DNA from: Candidatus Mycobacterium wuenschmannii
GTDB lineage: Bacteria > Actinomycetota > Actinomycetes > Mycobacteriales > Mycobacteriaceae
Assembly: GCF_030252325.1 (NCBI RefSeq)
Contig: NZ_CP126981.1
Location: forward strand, 2,294,001-2,358,000
Direction: 5' to 3'
Length of the DNA: 64,000 nucleotides
Made by a program: the position numbers and the translations under genes. A model generated the notes under the pieces. The model did no database searches. It was not told where the DNA came from and saw only the letters and a program-made list of their open reading frames with translations. This document shows positions 53,552-61,794 of the stretch, in pieces. Numbering within the stretch: position 1 is the stretch's first letter; the number at the start of each line of letters is the position of its first letter.

Positions 53552-54505
53552 GTGGGTCCCGTGACTGCAGCTTCGGGTATTGGGCTGGCGACGATCGCCG
53601 CCAATGGATCGGTTCTCGACACCTGGTTCCCCGCACCGGAACTCATCGAGTCGGGCGAGACCGGGACGACGCGGTTGTCGGTGGCCGAGGTCCCCGACGA
53701 ACTCGCCGCGCTGGCCGGCCCCGACGAGGAGCGCGACGTCGAGGTCGTGGTGGTGCGCACCGTGATCGGCTCGCTGGACGACAAGGCCGTCGACGCCTAC
53801 GACGGCTACCTGCGGCTGCACCTGCTCTCGCACCGACTGGTCGCGCCGCACGGACTCAACGCCGACGGGTTGTTCGGGGTGTTGACCAACGTGGTGTGGA
53901 CCAGCCACGGTCCCTGCGCCGTAGACGGTTTCGAGCTGACCCGGGCGCGGCTGCGGCGCCGCGGACCGGTCGCGGTCTACGGCGTCGACAAATTCCCGCG
54001 GATGGTCGACTACGTCGTGCCGAGCGGCGTGCGGATCGCCGACGCCGACCGCGTCCGCCTGGGCGCGCATCTGGCGTCCGGCACGACGGTGATGCACGAG
54101 GGCTTCGTCAACTTCAACGCCGGCACGCTGGGCGCGTCGATGGTCGAAGGTCGCATCTCGGCGGGCGTGGTGGTCGGCGACGGCTCAGACGTCGGTGGCG
54201 GCGCGTCGATCATGGGCACGCTGTCCGGCGGTGGCACGGAAGTGATTTCGATCGGCAAGCACTGCCTGCTGGGCGCAAACTCCGGGCTCGGCATCCCGCT
54301 GGGCGACGACTGCGTCGTCGAGGCCGGCCTGTACGTCACAGCGGGCACGAAAGTCGCTCTGCCGGATGGCAATTCGGTCAAGGCGCGCGAACTCGCCGGC
54401 AGCAGCAACCTGTTGTTCCGCCGCAACTCGGTGAGCGGGGCGGTCGAGGTCGTCTCCCGCGACGGCCGGGGCATCGCCCTGAACGAGGACCTGCACGCCA
54501 ACTGA
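53552..54505 (+). CDS. dapD: Tetrahydrodipicolinate N-succinyltransferase
   Basis: A 317-residue hexapeptide-repeat acyltransferase nearly identical to Rv1201c. The conserved core reads [20 protein letters not shown], and the left-handed beta-helix covers about 165-290. It makes N-succinyl-2-amino-6-oxopimelate for diaminopimelate. The GTG at 53552 gives the H37Rv length; GTG 53543 or 53561 are alternatives. Confidence 0.94.
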   Translation: MGPVTAASGIGLATIAANGSVLDTWFPAPELIESGETGTTRLSVAEVPDELAALAGPDEERDVEVVVVRTVIGSLDDKAVDAYDGYLRLHLLSHRLVAPHGLNADGLFGVLTNVVWTSHGPCAVDGFELTRARLRRRGPVAVYGVDKFPRMVDYVVPSGVRIADADRVRLGAHLASGTTVMHEGFVNFNAGTLGASMVEGRISAGVVVGDGSDVGGGASIMGTLSGGGTEVISIGKHCLLGANSGLGIPLGDDCVVEAGLYVTAGTKVALPDGNSVKARELAGSSNLLFRRNSVSGAVEVVSRDGRGIALNEDLHAN

Positions 54506-54517
54506 ACGGCGATCCGG

Positions 54518-54757
54518 TCAGGGCACCCATCGCTGGGTGCAGTGCGCCCCCGTCATCGCGGGCGAACAGGTGAGCGTGAGGTGCTTGCCGGCGTGCGGGT
54601 CCGGCCGGACCTCCTGAGCCTGCTGGGCGCACTGGACGGTGGCGTCGGGCACGCAGTCCGGCCCCTCCGCGGTCGCCCGGGGCGAGACGCCGGTCGATCC
54701 GACGATCGCCAGTATCGCCGCGGCCCCGATCGCCGCCCGACGCGCGTATGACTGCAC
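54518..54757 (-). CDS. Small secreted four-cysteine protein
   Basis: A 79-residue precursor: signal peptide (about 1-31, RRAAIGAAAILAIVGSTG, ending near ATAEG) and a mature domain with four cysteines (GPDC, VQC, LTC, AHC) that could form two disulfides. I chose GTG 54757 with AAGGGGG six nt before it over an in-frame GTG or ATG farther upstream. The function is unknown. It is convergent with dapD by 12 bp and diverges from the repressor gene. Confidence 0.72.
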   Translation of the reverse strand: MQSYARRAAIGAAAILAIVGSTGVSPRATAEGPDCVPDATVQCAQQAQEVRPDPHAGKHLTLTCSPAMTGAHCTQRWVP

Positions 54758-54815
54758 TGTCGCCCCCTTCGCCACCATTCGGCGGGCCCTTACCAACCCG
54801 GTCCAGTGACGGACA

Positions 54816-54905
54816 TTAGTGCACTAAAGTAGACAAAGGTAGCGAAATAGGACCACGGGTCCTGTAATGTTGCTGAGCGTCTACGGATCCGGGTTATTGT
54901 CTACT
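54816..54905. promoter_or_regulatory. Palindromic operator cluster before the HTH repressor
   Basis: TTAGTGCACTAA is a perfect 12-bp palindrome (54816-54827). Next to it AGTAGACAA (54828-54836) has its exact inverted copy TTGTCTACT at 54897-54905, which ends one base before ATG 54907. GGACC-ACG-GGTCC (54850-54862) is another dyad between them. A TTGCTG at 54870-54875 is about 18 bp from TTATTG, a possible -35/-10 pair, which would make the repressor mRNA leaderless. Confidence 0.5.
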
Positions 54906-54906
54906 G

Positions 54907-55215
54907 ATGGACGACTCCGATAAGGATCCGGCTGTTGTGCTGCCGTACCTCGTGGGCCGCCCCCTCGCCGCCACCGAGGTCTACGAGGCGTTCGGCTATC
55001 GCAAGTCCGCGTACTACAAGGCGGTCCGCGAAGGCCGGTTGGTCACGGCCGACAGCCTGCTCAAAGCGGCGAAATATCTCCGGCTGAACCCGATCGACCT
55101 GCTCGTCCGGTTCGGGCTCATCCAGCACGAGACGGTCACCGAATACCTGGCGTCGGCGCGCGCCGCGCCCAAACTGCGCGACCTGCGCCCCGACCCGGGC
55201 AAACCGCCGGTCTGA
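54907..55215 (+). CDS. Small helix-turn-helix DNA-binding protein, repressor-like
   Basis: A 102-residue basic protein. The segment LAATEVYEAFGYRKSAYYKAVREGRLVTADSLLKAAKYLRLNP region (about 20-62) resembles a MerR/XRE-like helix-turn-helix with a recognition helix, as in phage immunity repressors. The conserved partner is the downstream membrane protein, 26 bp away. Inverted repeats flank its own promoter. H37Rv has no gene here in my recollection. Function is not established. Confidence 0.7.
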   Translation: MDDSDKDPAVVLPYLVGRPLAATEVYEAFGYRKSAYYKAVREGRLVTADSLLKAAKYLRLNPIDLLVRFGLIQHETVTEYLASARAAPKLRDLRPDPGKPPV

Positions 55216-55241
55216 TCGCAGCAGAGGAGTCGCTCGCGACA

Positions 55242-55982
55242 ATGATGTCCGCACTCATCATCGCAACCCTGGTCGTCGTCTTCTGCAGCCTGTGGATCCG
55301 TCGGCATACCTGGCGTTCCCGCTGGGAAGTGGACGCGAGTCTCAACATCGCGCTGCAAGGATGCGCCGTGCTGCTGATGTCGCCCTGGGCGTCGGAGACG
55401 CTCGGTCCGCCGCTGCACGACCTCTTCGGACGCTGGAACGTCGAGGATCTCGTCGGGCACATCTGCCTGATGTTCGCCGCCGCGGCGATCGTCGAGCACG
55501 GACTGGCCCGACTCGGAGACAATCTCGAGTGGCGCCGAATCTTCCGTCGGCACATCGAAGTTCCGCTGTGGCTTGGTGTTCCGGTATTAGTGGCGGTGTT
55601 CTTCGCGGCCAATGAGACCTACCATTCCGACCTGTTTCCCGCGCATGTCAGCACCGCATGGTTCGCCGCCTACTGGATTGTGCTGGGCGTTCTACTGGTG
55701 TACCTGTTCGGCTATGCGGCCAGGGTCATGCTGATCGTGCGCAAGGATCCCCGGTCTACCGTGACCGCCACCCTGTATCTGATATCGGCCGCATTTGGGT
55801 TGGCGGCCACCGTGATTCAGGTGACGACGGCAGAGGCCGGCATCGACATCACGCTGCCGGTCTGGTTGTGCGCCTGCCTGGGCGCCGTCGGTTTCGCCTA
55901 CGGCTCCGCGCGGTCCTGGCTGGCCAAAGTGGCGTGGTTCGACGACGTCCGGGTCGCGCCACCACCACGAAAAGACTGTTGA
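55242..55982 (+). CDS. Seven-helix integral membrane protein, function unknown
   Basis: A 246-residue protein with seven predicted membrane helices at about 3-19, 36-50, 68-88, 104-122, 132-155, 166-188 and 203-220, with Trp- and Arg-rich loops (SLWIRRHTWRSRWEVD near the N-terminus). It resembles the MAB_1171c-type putative transporter family, which is uncertain. GAGGAG precedes ATG 55242, or the next codon, also ATG. The repressor gene upstream suggests the pair is one regulated unit. Confidence 0.75.
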   Translation: MMSALIIATLVVVFCSLWIRRHTWRSRWEVDASLNIALQGCAVLLMSPWASETLGPPLHDLFGRWNVEDLVGHICLMFAAAAIVEHGLARLGDNLEWRRIFRRHIEVPLWLGVPVLVAVFFAANETYHSDLFPAHVSTAWFAAYWIVLGVLLVYLFGYAARVMLIVRKDPRSTVTATLYLISAAFGLAATVIQVTTAEAGIDITLPVWLCACLGAVGFAYGSARSWLAKVAWFDDVRVAPPPRKDC

Positions 55983-56235
55983 GCCGGCATGCCCACGATG
56001 GCGGCCGCCAATCGGCCCGCCGTTAAGAACCCGTCAAGGATCTGCACAGCGCGTATCCCGGGCGCGCGATCGGGCAATGTGGACGTTGTACTTGGGCCGC
56101 GCCGCTTTGCGCCGATTTCCGGTCCGACGCGCGGATCGCCTCAAAGCTGCTCTCGCGCAACGTGTCAGGAGGCCGGCTGAGACCCACGCTCGCAACCTCT
56201 GTCTCTCACCGTCGAAATCACAAAGGAGAAAACTC

Positions 56236-57105
56236 GTGTCCTTCGTAACCGCGCAGTCGCCGGCGTTGACGGCTGCGGCGACCAAGCTGCAACACCTTGG
56301 CACCGCCATGGCCGCCCAGAACACGGCCATGGCCGCGCCCACCACCAACGTCGCTCCCGCGGCCGCCGACGGGGTCTCGGCCCTTCAGGCACTGCAGTTC
56401 TCGGCCTACGGCACCTGGTACCAACAGGTCAGCCAGCAGGCCGAGGCCGTGCACCAGATGCTGGTGAACACCCTCGGCTCCAACGCCGGCGCGTACGGCG
56501 ACACCGAGGCGACCAACCAGGCCACCACCGGGTCCAATTCGCTGACCGGCCTGCTGAATTCGTTGACCGGAGGTGCTTCTCCGGCGGCGCCAGGAGACAC
56601 CGGTATCTCTTCGAGCAGCGGTGCGGGTCTCGCGACTGCCTTCAACGGGTTGCAGAACTTCGGCGCCGCCTCCTCGGACATGTTCGACCTTTCACAGGGT
56701 CAGTACGCCCCGGAGGCGCAGGCCGCGGCCGACTCCTCGGGCTTGGCGGGCGGTGGAGCTGCAGTCGCAGTGCCGGCAACAACCGGGACGGCCGGGGCGG
56801 TGACCCCGATGGGCGGCGCGGGCCTGGGCGCGCTGCCGGTGACCGCCGGTGTGGGTCAGGCCTCGTCGATCGGCAAGCTGTCGGTGCCGCCGGCCTGGAC
56901 CGTCAGCGAGGTGGGTGCGGCCAGCCCGGTGCCCACGACGTCGCCGGCGGCCGGCTGGACCAGCCCCGCGCCACATGCCGGGCAGGTCAACACGATGCCG
57001 GCCGGTGTTCCGTCGGTGGCCTCGGGTGGACGCAGCGGCCTCGGCGTCGGCGCGCCCCGTTACGGCGTCAAGCACACCGTGATGCCCAAGCCGACCGTCG
57101 TCTAA
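56236..57105 (+). CDS. PE family protein with PPE-SVP-like C-terminal domain
   Basis: A 289-residue protein starting at GTG 56236 after AAAGGAGAAAACTC. Residues 1-95 are a PE domain (SFVTAQSPALTAAATKLQH). The C-terminal part, about 195-289, ends like a PPE-SVP protein: KLSVPPAW near residue 215 and GAPRYGVKHTVMPKPTVV at the end. A 53-codon upstream extension is a shadow. It pairs with the PPE gene 33 bp downstream. Confidence 0.9.
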   Translation: MSFVTAQSPALTAAATKLQHLGTAMAAQNTAMAAPTTNVAPAAADGVSALQALQFSAYGTWYQQVSQQAEAVHQMLVNTLGSNAGAYGDTEATNQATTGSNSLTGLLNSLTGGASPAAPGDTGISSSSGAGLATAFNGLQNFGAASSDMFDLSQGQYAPEAQAAADSSGLAGGGAAVAVPATTGTAGAVTPMGGAGLGALPVTAGVGQASSIGKLSVPPAWTVSEVGAASPVPTTSPAAGWTSPAPHAGQVNTMPAGVPSVASGGRSGLGVGAPRYGVKHTVMPKPTVV

Positions 57106-57138
57106 TCCACAAAGCAACGAAAGAACAGGTGCACTGAC

Positions 57139-58305
57139 ATGGTTTTCGACTTCGCAGCAATGCCTCCCGAGATCAACTCCGCACTCATGTACACCGGCCC
57201 CGGATCGGGCCCAATGATGGCGGCCGCGGCAGCCTGGAACAGCACCGCCGCCGATCTGAGCACGACGGCGGCCGGCGCCCAGTCGGTGATCACGGAGCTG
57301 GCCGGCGGCGAGTGGCTGGGTCCGTCGTCGCTGGCGATGGCCAGCGCCGTGCAGCCCTACATCGAATGGATGGAGACCACCGCGGGCGAACTCGCCCAGG
57401 CGGCCAGCCAGGCGATGGCGTCGGCGGCCGCCTACGAGGCCGCCTTCGCGATGACGGTGCCGCCCCCGGCGATCGCCGCCAACCGCACCCAACTGGCCGC
57501 ACTGGTGGCGACCAACTTTCTGGGCTTGAACACCCCGGCGATCCTGGCCACCGAAGCGCTCTACGCCGAGATGTGGGCTCAGGACGCCGCCGCGATGTAC
57601 GGCTACTCCGCGTCATCGGCCAGCGCCGCGGTGCTCAGCCCGCTGACCGAGCCACCGCAGACCACCAACCTGGCCGGGCAGGGGGCACAATCGGCCGCGG
57701 TCGCCGGAGGTGCGGCGAACAACGCGCAGTCCGCCGGACTCAACAGTCTGGTGGGCAGTGCACCCAACGCCATGCAGGCCATGGCGACGCCGCTGGCCGC
57801 AGCGGCGGCCGACAACCCGATCGACGACTTCCTCTCCAACAGCCTGATATCGAATCTCACGAACGGTGGTTTCAACGTCGCGGCATGGCAGATGTTCGCC
57901 GCCATCCCGTCGGCGGTGCTGTACGCGAAGACGGTGGGCGACGCGACCGCCGGCGCGGCGGCCGCGGGCGGTGTAGCCGCCGGGTTGTCGAGTACCGCGG
58001 TTCCCGCCGTGGCCGCTGCACCGATCGCCGGCCTGGCGTCGACACCGGTGCTCGCGGGCATGGCCTCGTCGTCGACGGTGGGCGGCTTGTCGGTGCCGGC
58101 CGGCTGGTCGGCGGCGACGCCGGAGGCCGGCAACTCGCTGCTGGCCGGCTCGGGGTGGACGGCCCCGACCGAAGAGGGCATGGGTACGACGAACGTGGCG
58201 GCCGGCATGCCGGCGGTCGCGTCGGCCGGTCGCGGCGGCTACGGCTTCAGCACGCCGCGCTACGGGATCAAGCCGACCGTGATGCCGAAATCCGTTCTCG
58301 TGTAA
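57139..58305 (+). CDS. PPE family protein, PPE-SVP subfamily
   Basis: A 388-residue PPE protein: [25 protein letters not shown] in the PPE domain (1-175), then SVP motif GLSVPAGW (near 315) and the C-terminus [18 protein letters not shown]. It should form a pair with the preceding PE protein. A strong terminator follows at 58330. Confidence 0.92.
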   Translation: MVFDFAAMPPEINSALMYTGPGSGPMMAAAAAWNSTAADLSTTAAGAQSVITELAGGEWLGPSSLAMASAVQPYIEWMETTAGELAQAASQAMASAAAYEAAFAMTVPPPAIAANRTQLAALVATNFLGLNTPAILATEALYAEMWAQDAAAMYGYSASSASAAVLSPLTEPPQTTNLAGQGAQSAAVAGGAANNAQSAGLNSLVGSAPNAMQAMATPLAAAAADNPIDDFLSNSLISNLTNGGFNVAAWQMFAAIPSAVLYAKTVGDATAGAAAAGGVAAGLSSTAVPAVAAAPIAGLASTPVLAGMASSSTVGGLSVPAGWSAATPEAGNSLLAGSGWTAPTEEGMGTTNVAAGMPAVASAGRGGYGFSTPRYGIKPTVMPKSVLV

Positions 58306-58329
58306 CCACAACCGAGGCTCCGCCGCTGA

Positions 58330-58361
58330 CGTGGCCGCGCACCTTCGGGTGTGCGGCCACG
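58330..58361 (+). terminator. Intrinsic-type hairpin after the first PE-PPE pair
   Basis: A 14-bp stem with one G-T-type mismatch (58330-58343 and 58348-58361) and the stable tetraloop TTCG, followed by GCTCGTTTCC. It ends the first PE-PPE unit, so the second pair has its own promoter between 58362 and 58468. Confidence 0.8.
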
Positions 58362-58468
58362 CTCGTTTCCGGTCAGCAAACTCGCGCCGGATGTCCACCG
58401 GCTGGCATCGCTAGTCTGCTGAAATGGACAGAGGTCAACCTAAGTGGACTACCGGAGGAGCATGACGC

Positions 58469-59275
58469 ATGTCGTATGTGACCACTAACCCCGAGGCGCT
58501 GGAATTCGCGGCGGGCAAATTGGAGGGCATCGGGACGGCGCTGGCCGCCCAGAACGCCGCATCCGCAGCCTCGACCGCGACCGTCGCCCCCGCCGCCGCC
58601 GACGAGGTTTCGGCTTTGCAGGCAACACAATTCAGCGCCTACGGCAACCTCTACCAACAGGTCAGCGAGCAGGCCACGGCTATCCATCAGGCCTTCGTGC
58701 AGATGCTCGGGACCAGCGCGGGTTCCTACGGCGTGACCGAGGCCGCTAACTCCGCCGCCACCGGTGCAGCCGATCCGGGCGGTTTCGACCTGTTCGGTCA
58801 GCTAACCCAGTTCGGCCAATTCGGCTTCGTTCCGGGCTTGCTCACCAACACCGGATTAGGCGTGATCGCGGGCGGACAGAATTTCGGCGCCGCGGCATCC
58901 GACTTCATTCCACTGGCCAACCAGTCCAGCGGTGGTGGCACGACACTTGTCGGCGACCCCGCGCCGCCGGCACCGACGCCTGCCGTCGGCGCGGCCGCCG
59001 CACCCACTGCGCCCGTGCTGGCGAGCATGAGCCAGTCGCCGACCGTCGGCGGCTTGTCGGTGCCGCCGAGCTGGGCCGGCGGCGGGGCTCCGCCGAGCAC
59101 GACCCCGCTGAAGTTGACCGGCGCCGGGTGGACCGCGCCCGCACCGCACACCCCACAGGTGTCGACCGTGCCCGGCGGAGTGCCCTCCGTCGCGACCGGT
59201 GGCAGAACCTCCGGCCTGGGGGCGCCGCGCTACGGCATCAAACCCAGGGTCATGCCCCGCCCGACCGTCGTCTGA
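58469..59275 (+). CDS. PE family protein with PPE-SVP-like C-terminal domain, second copy
   Basis: A 268-residue paralogue of the PE protein at 56236. PE domain 1-95 (SYVTTNPEALEFAAGKLEG), linker, then GLSVPPSW and the terminal GAPRYGIKPRVMPRPTVV. GGAGGAGC precedes ATG 58469. It pairs with the PPE gene 34 bp downstream. Confidence 0.9.
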   Translation: MSYVTTNPEALEFAAGKLEGIGTALAAQNAASAASTATVAPAAADEVSALQATQFSAYGNLYQQVSEQATAIHQAFVQMLGTSAGSYGVTEAANSAATGAADPGGFDLFGQLTQFGQFGFVPGLLTNTGLGVIAGGQNFGAAASDFIPLANQSSGGGTTLVGDPAPPAPTPAVGAAAAPTAPVLASMSQSPTVGGLSVPPSWAGGGAPPSTTPLKLTGAGWTAPAPHTPQVSTVPGGVPSVATGGRTSGLGAPRYGIKPRVMPRPTVV

Positions 59276-59309
59276 CCCCGCCGCTCACTACTGAACAGGA
59301 CCACGAGAC

Positions 59310-60452
59310 ATGCCTTTTGACTTCGCATCCCGCCCGCCTGAGATCAACTCCGCGCTGATCTACGCCGGCCCGGGAGCCGCTCCGATGATGGCCGCCGCGG
59401 CGGGCTGGAACAACCTGGCCGCCGAATTGAGCACGGCCGCAGCGTCTTACGAGTCGGTGATCTCCGAATTGGCCGGCGGCGAGTGGCTGGGCCCGGCCTC
59501 ACTGGCGATGGCCGCGTCGGTCGAACCGTACGTGCAGTGGATGAACACCACCGCCGCAGCGGCCGAACGCGCCGCGGCGCAGGCCACCGCGTCGGCCGTC
59601 GCCTACCAGAACGCGTACGCGATGACGGTGCCACCGCCCCTGATCGCGGCCAACCGCGCGCAGCTGGCGACCCTGATCGCCACCAACATCCTGGGTCAGA
59701 ACACCCCGGCGATACTCGCCAACGAGGCGCAGTACGCGGCCATGTGGGCCCAGGACGCCGCCGCGCTGTACGGCTATGCGGCGGCGTCAGCCAGCGCCGG
59801 TCAGCTGACGCCGTTGAAGGCCCCGGCATCGACCACCAACCCAGGCGGCACCGCCGCCCAGGGCGCCGCGGTCTCGACCGCCGGTACGCAGGGCCAGCTC
59901 AACCAGCTGGTGTCGACCCTGCCGAGCGCGATGCAGCAGCTCGCCGCGCCTGCCGACGCCACAACCTCCGAGGGTTTCCTCAACGACCTGTTCAGCTCAG
60001 GCAGCAACATCGGCATTTACAACAGCGGGGTCGCGCTCATCGGCGCGGGTTCCAACGCCGTCGCGTGGAACGTGTTCGAGGCGATCGCGACCGGTGTGAC
60101 CGGCAACGCGGCGTCGACCGCCCCCGCTGCCGCGGCGCTCGCGCCCGCGGCACTGACCCCGGCGCTGGCCGGATCGGTCGCACCGTCCGCGACGCCGGTG
60201 CTGGCCGGCGCGGGCCAGGCGGCGACGGTCGGCCGGATGTCGGTGCCCGCGGCGTGGACGGCGGCGGCACCGGAGCCGACCACCGAGACGGTGACGGCGG
60301 CGGCCTGGACCGCCGACGTCGACGAGGGCAGCGTGACGAACGTGGCAACCGGCATGCCCGCGGCGGCGACCACCGGCCGCGGCGGCTACAGCGTCGCGAC
60401 GCCGCGGTACGGCGTCAAGCCGACGGTGATGCCGACTCGAGTCCTGGTCTGA
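59310..60452 (+). CDS. PPE family protein, PPE-SVP subfamily, second copy
   Basis: A 380-residue paralogue of the PPE protein at 57139, with [28 protein letters not shown] motif RMSVPAAW and the end TPRYGVKPTVMPTRVLV. The last 38 bp overlap the 3' end of the convergent MFS gene, an unusually long tail-to-tail overlap. Confidence 0.92.
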   Translation: MPFDFASRPPEINSALIYAGPGAAPMMAAAAGWNNLAAELSTAAASYESVISELAGGEWLGPASLAMAASVEPYVQWMNTTAAAAERAAAQATASAVAYQNAYAMTVPPPLIAANRAQLATLIATNILGQNTPAILANEAQYAAMWAQDAAALYGYAAASASAGQLTPLKAPASTTNPGGTAAQGAAVSTAGTQGQLNQLVSTLPSAMQQLAAPADATTSEGFLNDLFSSGSNIGIYNSGVALIGAGSNAVAWNVFEAIATGVTGNAASTAPAAAALAPAALTPALAGSVAPSATPVLAGAGQAATVGRMSVPAAWTAAAPEPTTETVTAAAWTADVDEGSVTNVATGMPAAATTGRGGYSVATPRYGVKPTVMPTRVLV

Positions 60453-61779
60453 CTCCGGCCGGCGACCGCAGAGCGGTGCCCATGGTCTCCGGGAGCACGT
60501 AGGTGCAGACGGCGCTGGCCAGCGCCATGACCGTCAACAGCGGGCCGACCGCCCAGCTGCCGTAGCTGGCCTGCAGGGTGCCGGCGATCAGCGGTGGCAG
60601 GGCCGCACCGAGGATGCCGGCGAGGTTCACCGCCAGCGCCGATCCGCTGTAGCGGTAGCGGGTGGCGAACAACTCGGGCACGAACGCGCCAGTCGGCCCG
60701 GACCCGATCCCGGTGATCGCGAACATGCCCACCACCGCGACGCCGTAGAACAACGGTTTTCCGGTGTCCAGTAACGGCATCACGACGAACGACCAGAGCA
60801 CGCAACCCGACCAGCCGCACAGCATCATCCGGCGGCGGCCGACCCGGTCGCTCAGATTCGCCGAGACCGTGATGGACACCAGGCCGGCCAACCCACCCAG
60901 CGCGCCGACCGACCAGACGAAGGTGCGGCTGTAATCGAGGTGGGAGTGCGCGTACAGCGGCAGGAACGTGTTGGCCATGTAGACGAAGCACATCCCGCTC
61001 AGGATGCTGCCTCCGGCCAGCACGATCTCGCGCCGTTGCAGGCGCAGCAATTCCGTGATGGGCGCGTCGGGAACCAGGTTGCGCTTCTTCTCCTCGACGA
61101 ACACCGGCGTCTCGTCGATCCGCAGCCGCACATAGAGCGCGATGCCGATCAGCACCGCGCTGATCAGAAACGGGATCCGCCAGCCCCACTGCAGAAATGC
61201 CCAGCTGCCCTCGCCGATGCTGACGTTGACGCCCAGGAACGTCAGGCAGGTCATCATCGTCGCCATTGCCCCGCCCAGCGTCGTGAACTTGCCGTACCGC
61301 CCGCGCTGGTCGGCCGGCGCGTATTCGGCGCTCAGCAGCACCGACCCGGCCCACTCGCCGCCCGCCGCGAAGCCTTGCAACAGTCGCAGCGCGATCAGGA
61401 TCAGCGGCGCCGCCACCCCGATGGACGCCGTGGTCGGGACCAGGCCGACCCCGACCGTGGCGACGGCCATCAGCAGCAACGTCGCGATCAGGGTCCGCTT
61501 GCGCCCGAGCCGGTCGCCGAAGTACCCGAAGGTCGCTCCGCCGATCGGGCGGGAGATGAAGGCGCTGGCGAACGTGCCCAGCGAGGCGACGGTCGCCATG
61601 GTCGGGCTGAGGTCGGGAAAGAACACCGTCGGGAACACCAGCGCGGCGGCGGTGCCGTAGATCAGGAAGTCGTAGAACTCGATGGCGGAGCCGACGAGGC
61701 ACGCGGCGGCGATGCGCCGCATGGAGGTGCCAGAGGTCGTCACGGCTACGACGGTAGGAGAAACCGGCGCCGCTGTCAC
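60415..61779 (-). CDS. Major facilitator superfamily transporter, metabolite:H+ symporter type (Rv1200 homologue)
   Basis: A 454-residue permease with 12 membrane helices. It has the MHS signature (SAIEFYDFLIYG, FGYFGDRLGRKRTL, LQGFAAGGEWAGSVLLSAEY), typical of sugar, proline or dicarboxylate symporters; the substrate is unknown. The start GTG 61779 has GGCAGG upstream, and GTG 61743 is possible. The C-terminus (about the last 12 residues) is encoded on the strand opposite the second PPE gene. It follows fadD36 by 15 bp. Confidence 0.92.
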   Translation of the reverse strand: MTAAPVSPTVVAVTTSGTSMRRIAAACLVGSAIEFYDFLIYGTAAALVFPTVFFPDLSPTMATVASLGTFASAFISRPIGGATFGYFGDRLGRKRTLIATLLLMAVATVGVGLVPTTASIGVAAPLILIALRLLQGFAAGGEWAGSVLLSAEYAPADQRGRYGKFTTLGGAMATMMTCLTFLGVNVSIGEGSWAFLQWGWRIPFLISAVLIGIALYVRLRIDETPVFVEEKKRNLVPDAPITELLRLQRREIVLAGGSILSGMCFVYMANTFLPLYAHSHLDYSRTFVWSVGALGGLAGLVSITVSANLSDRVGRRRMMLCGWSGCVLWSFVVMPLLDTGKPLFYGVAVVGMFAITGIGSGPTGAFVPELFATRYRYSGSALAVNLAGILGAALPPLIAGTLQASYGSWAVGPLLTVMALASAVCTYVLPETMGTALRSPAGVRPGLESASPSA

Positions 61780-61794
61780 ACCTGCCGCGCGCGA

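Noticed and set aside
57105..60500. Insertion sequence between the PE-PPE pairs and the Rv1200 homologue (IS1081 lies near there in H37Rv)
   Set aside because: No transposase frame or terminal inverted repeats were seen anywhere in the window.
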